Shown: positions 26,029-38,334 of the stretch, piece after piece | How the letters are laid out: each line of letters begins with the position of its first letter | How positions within the stretch are numbered: the stretch's first letter is position 1 | Source: Epiperipatus broadwayi | Taxonomy: Eukaryota; Onychophora; Udeonychophora; Euonychophora; Peripatidae | Direction of reading: 5' to 3' | DNA: 64,000 nt | NCBI GenBank assembly: GCA_028023455.1 | Contig: JAQFVV010000055.1 | Location: forward strand, 4,992,030 to 5,056,029 | The notes under the pieces: model-generated | What the model was told of the DNA's origin: nothing | What the model saw: only the letters and a program-made list of their open reading frames with translations | Databases searched by the model: none | Program-made: the position numbers and the translations under genes

Positions 26029-26096
26029 ATGGAGAGTTTTGCCTGTTTTAATAACAGTCATGTGCTGGCATAAAAAAATCGTGATCATGTGCTGAG
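26029..26096. mobile_element. Foldback-family terminal fragment inserted in the hAT relic
   Basis: It shows the family end GGAGAGTTTTGCCTGTTTTA, AACAGTCATGTGCTGGCATA and GTGATCATGTG. Placed right after the EVHWLSK block, it post-dates the transposase copy. Confidence 0.65.
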
Positions 26097-26435
26097 TACA
26101 TTTCTGGATAATATGTATTAATTAGAAAACGGAAATTGAATCCGGTAGTTACTGGATTATCATAAGAAATGAAGTAGCTAAATTGATTTGAAAGGCAAAT
26201 TGGACACAATAGAGAAAATGTAGGGATCTACTTTAAGATCCATAATGTGCATTTATCTTGGAGATTTTTTTTTTACAGCAAGTTCTGAAAGTCTTATGAG
26301 GCAAAGTATTTTACTATAGTCACTATGTCTAATGAAAAACAGGGTTACTGTTAACATTTATACCGGTAATTGGATAAAGCTTTATTTGACAGTAAAAATA
26401 GCAACTCGTATTAAGAATTTTGATATTACCATTTG

Positions 26436-26500
26436 TGATTTAGATCAGTGGTTGAGTGCTTGTCTCAAGAACGAAAGATTCTCAAATCAGTTTTCAGTTG
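26436..26500 (+). mobile_element. SINE head fragment
   Basis: GTGATTTAGATCAGTGGTTG followed by GCTTGTCTCAAGAACG is the tRNA-like head; the tail is missing. It lies about 230 bases upstream of a host exon. Confidence 0.45.
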
Positions 26501-26730
26501 AATAATAATAATAAAAAAACGAGTTTGTCATTCAAATAAAACTGCTACATTTAACTGGACACTTGGATGCTTGAATGTCACATGATCTGCTGCAAAACTA
26601 ACTGTGCAATTATTTATTTAAATTTCACTACTTAGCACAAAATTTATTATGTTTTAACATTATAAATATTTTTGATTATTATGTATATTTTGTTACTATT
26701 TTAATTTATTTGTTTTTTGCTTTTTTTTAG

Positions 26731-26817
26731 AGAAATGTTACAAAACTTCTTAAAAAAAAAAAGATAATGAAGCCAACAGAGCGGATTTTAGTAGAATATG
26801 CGATGCTTGAAGACCAA
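26731..26817 (+). CDS. Host exon 1 recognised here: start of a small coiled-coil protein (partial gene)
   Basis: An 87-base segment lies between a strong acceptor (a run of T ending in TTTTTTTTAG) and a GTAAAT donor. It is open in frame 0 for exactly 29 codons, so both borders are phase 0. The translation is basic at first (LLKKKK) and then reads MKPTERILVEYAMLEDQ. An ATG at 26766, with A at -3, could be the true start, making the upstream part 5' UTR; otherwise earlier exons exist that I did not find. The next two exons are also phase 0 and on the same strand. The base composition is less AT-rich than the surroundings. The family is not recognised. Exon status rests on splice signals, an open frame and phase agreement, not on homology. 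Confidence 0.6.
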
Positions 26818-27132
26818 GTAAATGGCTCATAGAATTATGCTGCTTGTTAAATAGTTATTTTCATAAGGCCAATAGTAATATTTTGATTTAAATATTTTGT
26901 AAGATTATATTACTCTAATTTTATTTCCACAATTATTAATCTCTAAGCAAAATATGTAGCAAATGATATTTCCAAAAGCAATTAACTTCATCTAATCATA
27001 TGAGTAAAACATATGAGAAGTCAATGTGATGTTGTTTTGATAATAATATTTTCTTATATACAAAGATATGGTGATCATCATAAATGATGAATTTAATTTG
27101 GAAATTGTAATGCTTACAATAGAAGAAATAAT

Positions 27133-27370
27133 ATTTACTAAGGCATTAAACCTTTAAGCATGTGCGCTTGAAAATACGAAAATAGAGACCTCTACAGGTC
27201 TTAACCACAAGCTTACTCTTTGGAAGAAAAGAGGGGAACCTTTTTTACTTCAACCTACTTTCTATATAAATAGGTGAAGCTGAAGCGGTTAGAATTGAGA
27301 GCGTGAAGCTATTCAATACTTCACTGATTAAGTCCACAATTCCTATTATCGATTAGTACTCGCAAAATAT
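27133..27370 (-). mobile_element. Dispersed repeat, larger relative of the TTAA MITE
   Basis: It is the inverted counterpart of 32885-33126, sharing ACCTCTACAGGTCTTAACCA, GAAAAGAGGGGAACC, TACTTCAACCTACTTTC, GTGAAGCTGAAG and CACTGATTAAG. Its middle is also related to the 98-bp MITE at 5700-5797. No open frame. Confidence 0.7.
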
Positions 27371-28136
27371 TTATTTCAATAAATATAACAACACACCACC
27401 ATTTTCCCTCCAAATCTTGTTTATTCCAATCTGTAACAGTATTGACATTTTTTATCCCCTATATTTTGATTATATTTTGCGATTATTATCAAGAGCCATC
27501 TTATTTGTAAAATACTTAAAAGAAATGATTATAAAGAATACATGAAATGAATGCATATCTTATACACAGTATGTGTATATAGATTCAGGCCAAAATATTA
27601 ACAACTAGAAGGCAGAGGGATAAAATGCCAATGGCCATTTGAATAAAAATAATTTGATCAAAAAATCATGTCACTTAAAAAATTCAATTGGCCAAAAGTT
27701 AAATAATCCAAGAGTAATTTGATTGAAAAGTTGTAAACCAAAGAGTAATTTAATTTAGATCAAAAGTAGTTTCGATCAAGATTGAAAATAAAAGTATCAA
27801 AATTAGGATAACTAAATAATTCTTTTATTAAAAAATATTGTCAATTTTAATTTGATGGGATTAATATTAATTTTATTGATGTTTTTTACAGATATATAAA
27901 TTAATTTCACAAATTAATGAATAAATATCATAATGTTGTCATATTAGAAGTAAACTGTCTTATAATAATAAAAAATAATGTGTTATTTGTAATTTTAATA
28001 GTGAAGTGTTGAGAAATGATGTATGCAATTGGAAGCTGCATCAAATTATAAAAACAAACAATTATATTTCCTTTTTTGTAAACCCATCCCATGCAGCATC
28101 TTGCTCTTATTATTGTTTTATTTGTTTTCACTATCA

Positions 28137-28512
28137 AACATCACATGATCACCATTCTTTATGCTTACCCAAGATGTTTTTCAGAAGCAAAACTCTTCGT
28201 ACAGTCAGTGCAAGCCCGAGCAATTAATTGATTCAGGATGGTTTGTACAAAAATCTTTTTCCAGTGCCTACTCATCTAATATCCCCAGATTAATTTCTAG
28301 CTTGTGGGTTTCATCTGAGAGGATCTTAAATATTTTAAGATCTAGGTGCAGTGCTCTTAGATCCAAGGCTCATCACTGATGAAAGCCACAAGCTAGAAAC
28401 TAGTCTGGGGGTATTGGATGAGTAGACACTAGATAGGAATTTTATTCACAAACCTTCCTGCATCCATTAATTATTCTGGCTTGCCCTGGGTGGTGCTGCT
28501 GTTTGGAGAGTT
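28137..28512. mobile_element. Foldback-family element, near-palindromic
   Basis: Left arm tracts (CATCACATGATCACCATTC, TCTGAGAGGATC) and right arm tracts (CTCATCACTGATGAAAGCC, GAGAGTTTTGCC) fold around a centre near 28345, marked by GATCTAGGTGCAGTGC. Target duplication is unclear. Confidence 0.7.
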
Positions 28513-28514
28513 TT

Positions 28515-29930
28515 GCCTCTTATTTTGATTATACAGCAGTTTTTATCAGAGCTACAAAATATGTACATATATATGAATATGTTAGAAATAACAAATATGG
28601 TTTTATTATATTTATATATACATAATTTTTAATTTATTGGCAAAAAGTTAGTAATAATAAAAAGGTGTTACTAATTTCATCAGTATGTAAATAACCTTTA
28701 CTATTGCTTGATTATATAATATTTAGGTTATTTTTGTTCCAAATACGTTATTCAGAATTATTTTGCAGGCAGCCTCATAATGTAATCAATACATATAACT
28801 TAAAAAAGAAGAAAAGAAATTTATCATAATAGTTCAAGATTAATTTTAAAAAATAAGAATATGAAAATTATCAGGAATTTAAAATATACCTTTGAGATAT
28901 CGCTTATAAGAAAAGTACAAACACTTAAATAATCTTAGTATCTAACTTTATGAATATATATATAATTCTAATCAATAAATATAAATCTACTATTATTGAA
29001 ATAAAACTTGTTTTATCTTCACCTTTGAATGGTAAGGTTTAAATTGCACTTTACGCAAAAAGTGAAGCTTATTATTAGCAAAGAATTATACTGCTGAGCG
29101 CTTTCAGAGAACTTAAGTCTCCATATTCATAGCCTACTTTAAGCGACATTGATCATGCACTAAGTTAGCTAAATTTGTACAATTGTCGAGTATAACATCA
29201 GGCACACACTTATAAGTGCAGTCAGTAAGAATTAGTGTATATACGAATATGCTCTAAGCTGAAGTAATTCATATAAGCTTTTAAAACTCTTCCTGATAGA
29301 GGAATGTGCAGAGATTTATAATAGTTATGAAAACAGCATATGATCCGATATCGAATTTTTTCTGCACAATTCTAATCAATATAATTGCTTTTATATATTT
29401 AGATATTTTATAAATAAAATAAACCCTTGCTACTGGCTATAAAATCTGATTGAAAGATAGGAAATAAAAAAATTGTATATTGATACAGATTGAAAATAAT
29501 AAAAATTTGTAAAGAAAATGATATGCCTGTTGTACATTTATTGGAATTAATTAATTTAATTAATTGACTAATTTAATTAATTAATTAATTAATTTAAAAA
29601 TAAAGTGATAGTATATTTTGGAATAGTTAGCTGTTAATTGAAAAGAAGCACTTTGATTCCTCATTGAGGTCTTAAAAGAATTGAGCAAACCAAATTCCTA
29701 ATGTTCACTTCATAAGTTGTTGCAGTCATATAATATACAAACGTAGATGGTCTTCTAACCAATACATATCTGCCAGAAAAGTTATTTTATTGATTTTTTA
29801 CCTCTGTAAGATCAAGAAATACCATGGTCTTTTTTCTCAGTAGCCTAACAGTTTTTAACTAAATCATTTGAGTTTTCTTGAATGCAAGATATATGTGTGT
29901 ACTAATGAACTTTTTTTAAATAGATATTTA
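28515..29930. other. AT-rich stretch without a recognised gene
   Basis: It contains a (TTAA)n-like run at about 29545-29596. Otherwise nothing is recognisable. Confidence 0.6.
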
Positions 29931-30293
29931 CAATCATGACAGACAATGCTAAATTATGGTCTTTATTTTCAGGAGGCTGTAAAGTTGGCAGTCAAAACAG
30001 CAATTGGCAGGTGCTAAGAATCCCGATTGACGATGCAGCTATCATAATGATGACCTTTTATTTAGATAATTATAATGATCATGTTCAAGTGAAGGAAGAT
30101 AGCATGAATCGGAAGAAGGATTATCTAATATTAAATGGGACATTGTTGGACTTTGTGAAGTTAGAAGAAAAGACGATTTAAAAAGAGGACATGCACTCTG
30201 CAATAAAGCACAAATATTGGGAGCAGAAGTGGTGTGGAATTTATTATAAATAAAAAATGTAAGAACAATATTATGGCAAGATTAATTATTCAT

Positions 30294-30441
30294 ATTATTG
30301 TAAGAGTCTAAATGCATATTATGCTCCAACAAATTTTCATTGTGACGAAGAAGTAGAGAATTTTTATATTATTGTAAGAGTCTAAATGCATGTTATGCTC
30401 CAACAAATTCTCATTGTGACGAAGAAGTAGAGAATTTTTAT
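30294..30441. repeat. 74-bp tandem duplication within the LINE endonuclease region
   Basis: Two near-identical copies start at TAAGAGTCTAAATGCAT (30301 and 30375), with very few differences. Confidence 0.9.
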
Positions 30442-30604
30442 ATAGATGTACAAAATGCTTTTGAACAGACCAAATAACAATTTCCAGGGGAGGCCTTAAT
30501 GCCAAAAATGATAGAAGATTGAAAGATTAAAGTACTGTGGGTAAATTTGATTATGATGATAGAAATTGCAAAATATTAAATACTTTAAACATAAGAATGC
30601 TGAT

Positions 30605-31425
30605 AAATAAATCGTTGAAAAGAAATGTTTCAATTAAATGTAGTTTAAACAAACATAGTCGCATGTATATATTAATTAATGAAATAGACTGTATAAATTA
30701 CCTTATATGGAAATGAATTCCTATAGATTTAAAACCTTACAGATATGAAAATAAATTCCTAAGATTAATTAATATTATAGACCTAAAAAAACATTACCAT
30801 ATATGGAAATAAATTCCTAAGAGAGTAATTAATTGTATAATTAAAAAAAGAAGGAATTTCGTTGTATGATAACAAACTCTAAATAATACAAACTGATTAA
30901 AGCCAAAGAATTTACTCCAAAAAAGATAAGAGAAACAAAAGAAGAGATGATATAAAAAGCTAGAGAAAAAAGACTGCTTGCTTTTTCTGGGGTAGCTGCT
31001 ACTGTTAGTGCATCCACGAGTTGAAGAGGAATGAAAATCATCATCAGATGATTTCAGTCCCAGGACTCGGCTCCTGTAGGTCACTAAGCCAACTAGTACT
31101 TTTCACAGACCATCTCAGTTTTATTATTATTTTGAATGCTTCAAGAGGCTCTTAGAGGGTGTATTATAAAGTCTATAGACAGTAGTGAAGGTAAAGTTCA
31201 TTAATAGCTTTTCCTTAATTGTATAAACAGTATTCGCTATTCAATAATTAACCAGTGAATTAAGCTCGCTCAAATGCAGACTTTATATTAGTGTTAAAGA
31301 TCAGTCTAGTAATTATTTTTCCAAATTGTTAATAAATTATTATTGCTAAATATATGTGCTGTTATACTGTCGAATTTTATTGTATATTTGTTTGTTGGTC
31401 GCCCAGTCAGAGTTGGGGATCCAGT
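30605..31425. mobile_element. Unidentified insertion inside the LINE
   Basis: LINE similarity stops near 30605 and resumes near 31425. The insert contains degenerate repeats of about 70 bp (TATGGAAATAAATTCCTA recurring at 30710-30825) and a less AT-rich patch at about 30985-31090. No recognisable protein. Confidence 0.45.
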
Positions 31426-32703
31426 TTGTAGAAAAAGAAAAACTATATATTATGAATTCTTTCTTTGAGAAAAATGCTAAATAAAAATGGACAGGGAAGG
31501 ATTCGAATAAAGGTATAATAGAATTAGATTATATTTTGACTTCCAGAAAATATATATTTCATGATTATAATATTATTAATAGATTCACACAGGAAGTAAT
31601 CATAGATTCATGAGATACAAGCTAATGCAAAACTGGAAAGATGGAAATTATTTAAAAAAACAAAGCAACTACTAATAATTGATATTCCTAACTTTCAGAA
31701 ACATTCCAATGAATTTAAATTAGAACATGCAAATTGTTTTAAAATATTAACAGATTTTTGAAGATGGTTCAGATATTGAATGAAATCAATAGGAAGATAA
31801 CTGACACACTATTAAAAACCACAAGAAAGATAGATGAGACAAGACAATATATGAAAAAAGAAGGAATATAAACATTTTTAAAAATGATTATTAGGAAGAA
31901 TACCTAGAGTTTTGTAAAATGGTATGAAAATGTGTTAATAGAGATATAAGAAAATATAACAGCGAACATATTGGTATTGGAAAGCAATGCTGCAGTAAGA
32001 AGAAAAGATGAAACTATTACTAAAAGGAGAGATAGTATCATAAACTCTGTGGAATAGTTCTATAAAGAATTATGTAATGATAAAGAATAAGAAAACATAG
32101 TGCCCCTACTATTATTACATCTTCTGAATTGTATAGCATTTTACATGAAGTTGTGCAATTAAATCTATATAAAGAAGAGAAAAGCTCTAAGAAATTGTGG
32201 AATTATAATCTATATCTTAAAAGAAACAGATAAAGAAATAGAACAATTGTTAGAAAAGTTATATACAAAATGCCCAAGTGACAGATATGTACCAAGTGAT
32301 TGGAAGAATGCAGTAGTAATATTGATATTTAAGAAAAGTGATAAAGAAGATATTAGAAAATAAAAATCTATCAGTTTCATACAAAATCTTTATCAAAATA
32401 ATTACGACTTGTCTTTAGCATACTATAGATTTTTCACCAATCAAAACAACAACTTGATTTAAAAGTGGGTTTAACACAGGGAGTCATAGCAATGTATTGA
32501 GAGAAATTATAAAAAGTATCAATGAACATGAATTGCCATTATGCTTTGGATTTTATATTATGAAGATTGCATCATCAAGATATAGATACAGGATATTGTC
32601 ATATTCTAAAGAATATGTATCAAAATGCAACAGCAAAGTTTAGATTATATGGTGATACTAAGAGGATTAATATTGAGAAGGTGAAGATTTCATATCTCCA
32701 AAA

Positions 32704-33126
32704 ATTTGTGGTTAAGACATGTAGAGGTACTTACCTTCGCATTTTCAACCACACATGCTTTAGGTTTATTGCCTAAGTAAATATTACTTACATAATCAAT
32801 GTGCATTAAATAAATTTATAATTACAACTTTAAATTATCATAATAGATTTCTAACTATAAGATCTTTCCATTGACTCGTAAATCGAAAGATTTCACTAGT
32901 ACTAATGTATAATAGGAATTGTGGGCTTAATCAGTGAAGTATTGAATACTTCATGCTCTCGGATCTAACCACTTCAGCTTCACTTATTTATATAGAAAGT
33001 AAGTTGAAGTAAAGAAGGGTTCCCCTCTTTTCTTCCAATGCGCAAGCTTGTGGTTAAGACCTGTAGAGGTCCCTACCTTTGCATTTTCAACTGCACATGC
33101 TTTAGGTTTATTGCCTTAGTAAATAA
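32704..33126 (+). mobile_element. Dispersed repeat nested in the LINE RT, with partial internal duplication
   Basis: A 75-bp end segment (GTGGTTAAGACCTGTAGAGG and following, ending GGTTTATTGCCTTAGTAAAT) occurs twice, at about 32705-32780 and 33050-33124. The part from 32885 on is the inverse of 27133-27370. LINE coding similarity resumes at about 33126. Confidence 0.7.
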
Positions 33127-34189
33127 AACTTGTTACAGCAATTTTATAAGAAGTATTTGATTAATTGAAATGGGAAGGGAGTAAAAGCAAATGGAGATTA
33201 TTTAAGTCATCTAGATTTTGCAAATGATGTGGTTGTTTTTGCAAATATTGCATTAGAGCTTCAGGAAATGATGTAAAAATTATCAGATGAAAGTAAGAAA
33301 ATAGGACTAAAGATAAATGCTAAAATGACTAAAGTTAGGAGATATTAACAATAGCAAATACCTTGGTTTAATTATTAATACAGAAAAGATGAAATAAATT
33401 GTAAAATTAACTGAGATGGACTGTTTTTGGTAGAAGTATGTGTTTGAGAAGGAAGGTTTCTAATACATATGTTTTACCAGTTCTTAATTACTGATTTGAG
33501 ACTTGAACAGTTAACAGAAGAGTCAGCCAGAGATTTTTGACTATTCATCATAGAATGAAAAGATATATATTAGGATTAAGAAGAGATCAAAAAAAAATAC
33601 ATGGGTGAGAGAACACACAGATATAACTGACATTGAAACTGAAATGAAGCTGGATTGGATATGTTGCTACAAGAGATGATAATAGATGGACAGTTATTTG
33701 TAGTCGTAAAGTGAATCCCAAGAAATTGCAAATGACCTAGAAAAAAAAGCCACATGGGAGATGAAGGAAGAAATAAAGAAAATTGCTGGTATGTTGTGGA
33801 AAGAGAACTAGAGATTGGAGAATCTGGACTAAGCTTGAAGAGATCTTTATCCTGCAAGTACTTGAAAATGATGATGGTGATATTTATTGTCTCCAGTTTA
33901 CAGTATTTTACCAAGTTTCCCATTTCAAATCCTGAATTCATCTAGACGGTTCATAATTTGTTTACTAGATTGCTCACCTTTATAATTGTGATTTTATTTA
34001 TTGTAAAAATTGTTTTTTTTTTATTTTGTCACACATTATAAAAGAATTTGTAGAAAATACAATTAGGAGATAGATTCATAAAAAGCATTATGAAGTTCCT
34101 TAATTCTATCATTGTAAGATTGATTTCATTACGATTACATGATTTTTGTTTGCTTTTGCAACAGCTATGTAAGACAGAAAATTCCATTT

Positions 34190-34390
34190 GTTGATGCAGG
34201 TAAGTGCAGCAACCATGGGTGGGACCAAATGTATAGATGAGATTTCATTAACATCTAGCAACATCAAATCTATCTGGATATGGAAAAATAAATTTGTTTC
34301 GATTGTTACAGAAAGTCCAATTTCTTATGCTATAATTTTTCTATTGTTTGAAAGAATTTTTGGTCAAATATCAATCTCAATTTGAAATAG
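34190..34390. repeat. Dispersed repeat, copy one of two
   Basis: It shares tracts with 38335-38520 (GATGCAGGTRA, AATTCC/AATTTC, ATCTGGAWAWG, TTTGTTT, TATGCYATAAT). The element is unidentified. Confidence 0.4.
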
Positions 34391-34977
34391 TGTCCCTTGG
34401 AAAAATATCATCCCTTGGAAAAATATCATCTTGAGTTAATGCTAAAACTGATCTATTTAATAACTTTTTATTGCTTTTTTTGAGGCAATTTGTTTTTTTT
34501 ATATCTTGGCAAAGGAATATGTGACAGGAGAGCAAGTTATTGTAGTGGTGCAATATTTCTCATGTTAACGTAAAATAACATATCCAGAAAGTTAGTGAAA
34601 GAACCTTTTCTGAAAGCTGTAAATCTTTTACAATCCTTTACCTATAAAAAAAAATGGACATTGTAAAATTCTAGATGAATTGTGACAATGTATCTGAAAG
34701 AATGAACTAGTTATAACTCAACCTTTATTGAATAAGACATCATGTTTTTAATTTTGATATTCTTCCCAGAAATCATCTACTGTGTGCTTAAGAGTTAGTG
34801 TACACTGGATGGTGGTTGTGTTATAATCCTATCTCTGATCTTGAGTTTGGCTTACAGTCTTAGTTATAGAAAGTTTTGGACCTAAGGCATACCCAGAAGC
34901 TATATTTTGATTCTTTTGTTCTATCAGTACTCTAAATCTGTGAAACCAAATCTACTCGTATAATTACATAAAAAAAT

Positions 34978-35103
34978 GCTAATGACTTTATTGCTCAGGA
35001 GTTCATAAGAAGATTGAGTACCAGAATTGTGGGTCCATAATTGACACTGAGACCTCCCAATTTCAAGTTAGATGCGTTACCAACTATGCCAAACCATGCA
35101 GAG
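34978..35103 (-). mobile_element. SINE copy, well preserved
   Basis: On the plus strand it reads GACTTTATTGCTCAGGAGTTC, ATAAGAAGATTGAGTACC, and then the reverse of the tRNA-like head with CCAACTATGCCAAACC. It is a good reference copy for the family. Confidence 0.7.
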
Positions 35104-35274
35104 TCTGATCTTACATGTTGTCTTGCTGTTTTTCCTTTCATTGAGTTGATTTTTTTGTATCTTTTTATATTTCAGTTAGTAGTCCTAAGGTAGATATCGC
35201 TATTAAAATCAGATTCAAGATTGCCGTAGCTTTGCATGACATTTGGATTGAAGTGCTTTATAAAATGTTTAGAA

Positions 35275-35874
35275 TATCACATGATCACCATCTTTTATGC
35301 TAGCACATAACTGTTATTAAACAGGCAAAACTCTCCATACAGTAGCACCACCCTGTGCTAACCAGAGTAATCAATGGATGCCAGAAGGCTTGTGCATAAA
35401 ATCCCCATCTAGTGCCTGTTTAATAACAGTTATGTGTTAGCATAAGAGATAGTGATCATGTGATGTTTAGTGGTTTAACACCAATCCCGCCTAATAGGAT
35501 AGTGGTGGCTATGGTTGTTAAAGAGCCAAAGACACCAAAATGTATAGGTACTGAACTGAGTTCAGACCCATATGACTATATAAGCTATTGAGCTTAGATT
35601 GAAAATATTATTGTGTTTTCAATTTCATTCTCATGGTTTTGTAGTTAAGTAGAGATAAAAGGTGGCTATTGGAGGGTTGCATTGGATCCAAAGATCTAGG
35701 TGCGGTGCTCTCAGATCCAAGACTCCTCACTGATGAAGGCCACAAGCCAGAAACTAGTCTGGTTATATTGGATGAGTAGGCACTAGATGGGGATTTTATG
35801 CAAAAGCCCCTGACATCCATTGATTACTCTGGTTATCACAGGGTGGCACTACTGTATGGAGAATTTTGCCTGTT
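35275..35874. mobile_element. Large foldback-family element with 14-bp target duplication
   Basis: A compact hairpin (35275-35470, ATCACATGATCACC against GTGATCATGTGAT) is followed by a unique middle (CCAATCCCGCCTAATAGG; GCCAAAGACACCAAAATG). A long right part then ends in AGAATTTTGCC. It is flanked by TAAAATGTTTAGAA at 35261-35274 and 35875-35888. It is 600 bp long. No coding frame. Confidence 0.85.
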
Positions 35875-36029
35875 TAAAATGTTTAGAAAATATCATTGTT
35901 CCAATCTGCTTATTGTTTTAAAAAAGTACACCATTTCAAACTTCTAGTTTTTCTTTCAAACAATTACTGCTGTTCAGGCTGACTATATTTTTTAAAATTT
36001 ATGAAAAATTTCTATATTATTTTTCACAG

Positions 36030-36420
36030 AGGCAAAACTCTACATATAGTAGTGCCACTCAATGCAAGCCAGAGTAATCAATAGATGCAGGAAGGTTTGT
36101 GCATAAAATCCCTTGGGTAAGCATAAAGAATGTTATGCAGACTGCATTAAGATTCTCATTCATCACATGATCACCATTCTTTATGCTTATACAAGCTATT
36201 TACACAGACTAAACTCTCCATACAGTAGCACCACTCAGTGCAAGCCAGGATAATCATTGGATGCAGAAAGGTTTGTGCATAAAATTCCTATTTGATGCCT
36301 ACTCATCCAATATCTCCAGACTAATTTTTAGCTTGTGGCTTTCATTAGTGAGGAACCTTGGATCTGAGAGCACTGCACCTAGATCTTAGAATAATGATCA
36401 TGTGATGATCATGTGATATT
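36030..36420. mobile_element. Two foldback-family fragments, partly nested
   Basis: A first fragment (36030-36140, GGCAAAACTCTACATATAG to AAATCCCTTGGGTAAGCAT) is followed by a second left-arm copy (36160-36420) ending in TGATCATGTGATGATCATGTGAT. The outer limits are uncertain. Confidence 0.65.
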
Positions 36421-36569
36421 TAAGTTTTATGTACACTATTGTTCTAATCCATGCTTGTCTGACAGATAATATATATGATTAATTAGTACCAACATACTTT
36501 ACTACAATTACATAAACAATATTTTTTGATGTTTGTCTGAAAGCTTGCAAAGTTAACATGTTATTTGCA

Positions 36570-37745
36570 GTTATATGTTGGACTGTTTTCATCATCTATT
36601 TGGATTATTTAACTACATATTTTTCCAGATACTTTTTAAATGTTAACAGTACCATGCAAATTAGTATAGAATATAGTAGTGTTTTTCTCCTCTCCAAAAC
36701 TTTAGGTAGATATTGCAGACCTAATCTATATCATTGTTGAAAGAGAGATTGAATCACTGGTCTTTAGATGTATGAATACTGTATTAAAATAGATGCTGTA
36801 AACAATTAGACTACTCTACCAAAGATGTAGCCAGTAGAATTTGATTCTCCACTTAATCACATTAAGAACAAGATTAAAGAGTGGTTTCCAAATATTATGG
36901 ATTATCATATTGTATTGATTCTTGAGATTATTTGCCATCATCATGTCAATAGCTTCTATAAAAAATTTTTACTTTTTTCTCTTCTCAACATTTTTGTGTT
37001 TTATCAGTCAAATTTATGTTCATTGGCATGTGCATTTTCTTTTATTTTAGATATTTCTTCTTTTCCTCTTTTATCATTGTTGGTATCTTTCAATTATTTT
37101 CACTGGGGCAGCTAGTTTCACCAATGTATGAAATTTCACATTCACTTGTATTTCATAAATGCTGTTTTTGTTTTTTTGCATATCAAGTTTAAACTTTGTA
37201 GAAGTTAGGATTTCTTGCAGTGCCATAGTTTTGGATTATTGATATCAGATTTTCCTTCATTTATCTGACATTCCTAGTGTGTATAGATAGATACTGTTGG
37301 TATCTGTGATTATACTTTCTTTTAATTCTTTTTCTTTCTATTTTATTTTATTATGATAGTTTATGAATAGCTATTCTGTGTAAGAGTTTCTTCTACGTAG
37401 AACTCTATTTTTTTCATTATTTGTTTCTAAACAAATTGCGTTTATCATGATTAAAGATTTATATACTAATAATTTCATTATATGTCTAGGTTGTTTTTTT
37501 GCAGAATAATCTAGATGGTAACAATATTACCTAAAATTCAATATTTATGAATCTAAAAGTCACCAGTTCACTGCAGATCAGAAATACCTGAAGAGAAGAA
37601 GGAAAACAATATCATTTAAACATTGTGTTCTAAAGCAACCTGTGAGTTATTACTAACAGTTAATTGTATTGGGGAAAGTATAAATAAAGTTTAATTTTTC
37701 TTAAAATATTTAACAATTCATCCAGATTAATTCATGTAGTGTATG
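36570..37745 (-). mobile_element. Penelope-like element copy, degraded, GIY-YIG region
   Basis: Its segments align in order with the copy at 40471-41645: AGAGTGGTTTCCAAATATTA, CATCATGTCAATAGCTTCTA, TAGTTTCACCAATGTATG, CACATTCACTTGTATTTCAT, and the outer end GTTATTACTAACAGTTAATT. Read on the minus strand, the middle is the decayed GIY-YIG nuclease domain. It is older than the copy at 40.5 kb. Confidence 0.6.
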
Positions 37746-37778
37746 GATTTTTTTGACAATTTAACTATTAACAAAATA

Positions 37779-38184
37779 AAACAGGCAAAACTCTCTATAC
37801 GTATTGCCACTCAGTGCAAGCCAGAGTAATCAATGGATGCCAGAAGGCTTGCACATAAAATCTCCAACTAGTTGCTACTCATCCAATATCCCTAGACTAG
37901 TTTCTGGCTTATAGCCATCGTCAGTGAGGAGCTTTGGATCTGAGAGCACTGCACCTAGATCTAGGTGTTTAGTGCTCTCAGATCCAAGATTCCTCACTGA
38001 CGAAGGCCACAAGCCAGAAACTAGTCTGGGGATATTGGATGAGTAGGCACTAGATGGGGATTTTATGCACAAGCCTTCTGCATCCATTGATTGCTCTGTT
38101 TTGCACTGAGTGGCAATACGTATAGAGAGTTTTGCCTGTTTTAATAACAGTTATAAGCAAGCACAATAAATGGTGATCATGTGA
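37779..38184. mobile_element. Foldback-family element: long near-perfect palindrome, 13-bp target duplication
   Basis: Arms of about 180 bp meet at ACCTAGATCTAGGT (about 37960-37973). Left tract GGCAAAACTCTCTATACG is complementary to right tract CGTATAGAGAGTTTTGCC. It is flanked by TATTAACAAAATA at 37766-37778 and 38185-38197. This copy lacks the middle seen in the 600-bp versions. Confidence 0.85.
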
Positions 38185-38334
38185 TATTAACAAAATACTA
38201 TAAAAGAACCTTAGAGACTATTAGCTTTATTAAATCCTTCAATTCTTCCCCTGTAGGCATAGATTTGGCAGTCATTAATTATTTGGTTTATAGTTTGTGT
38301 TTGACTGCATCAATATAAGTCACTGGTTCATGTA

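Larger units (their letters stand above)
29936..33885 (+). pseudogene. Near full-length but decayed LINE (endonuclease plus RT) with two nested insertions
   Basis: The plus-strand frames give, in order, endonuclease blocks (YAPTNFHCDEEVENFY near 30315-30450, then DFNAK-like GGLNAKN) and, after an insertion of about 30605-31425, INSFFEKNAK and LDYILTSRKYIFHDY. These are followed by a linker (FEDGSDIE), RT blocks (CPSDRYVPSDWKNAVV, then YQNATAKFRLYGD) and, after a second insertion (about 32704-33126), the catalytic-like LDFANDVVVFANIALELQEM. The C-terminal and 3' end are shared with 24083-24238, 38735-38965 and the copies at 42-45 kb. Stops and shifts are frequent. The endonuclease-RT order fits an apurinic-endonuclease LINE. 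Confidence 0.8.

Noticed and set aside
33576-33941. Minus-strand 121-codon frame
   Set aside because: It is antisense to the plus-strand LINE 3' region, where the RPHVRW-type C-terminus lies.
34165-34199. Possible 35-base exon with a strong GTAAGT donor
   Set aside because: The donor region belongs to a dispersed repeat shared with 38335-38520, and the phase does not fit the neighbouring coiled-coil exons.
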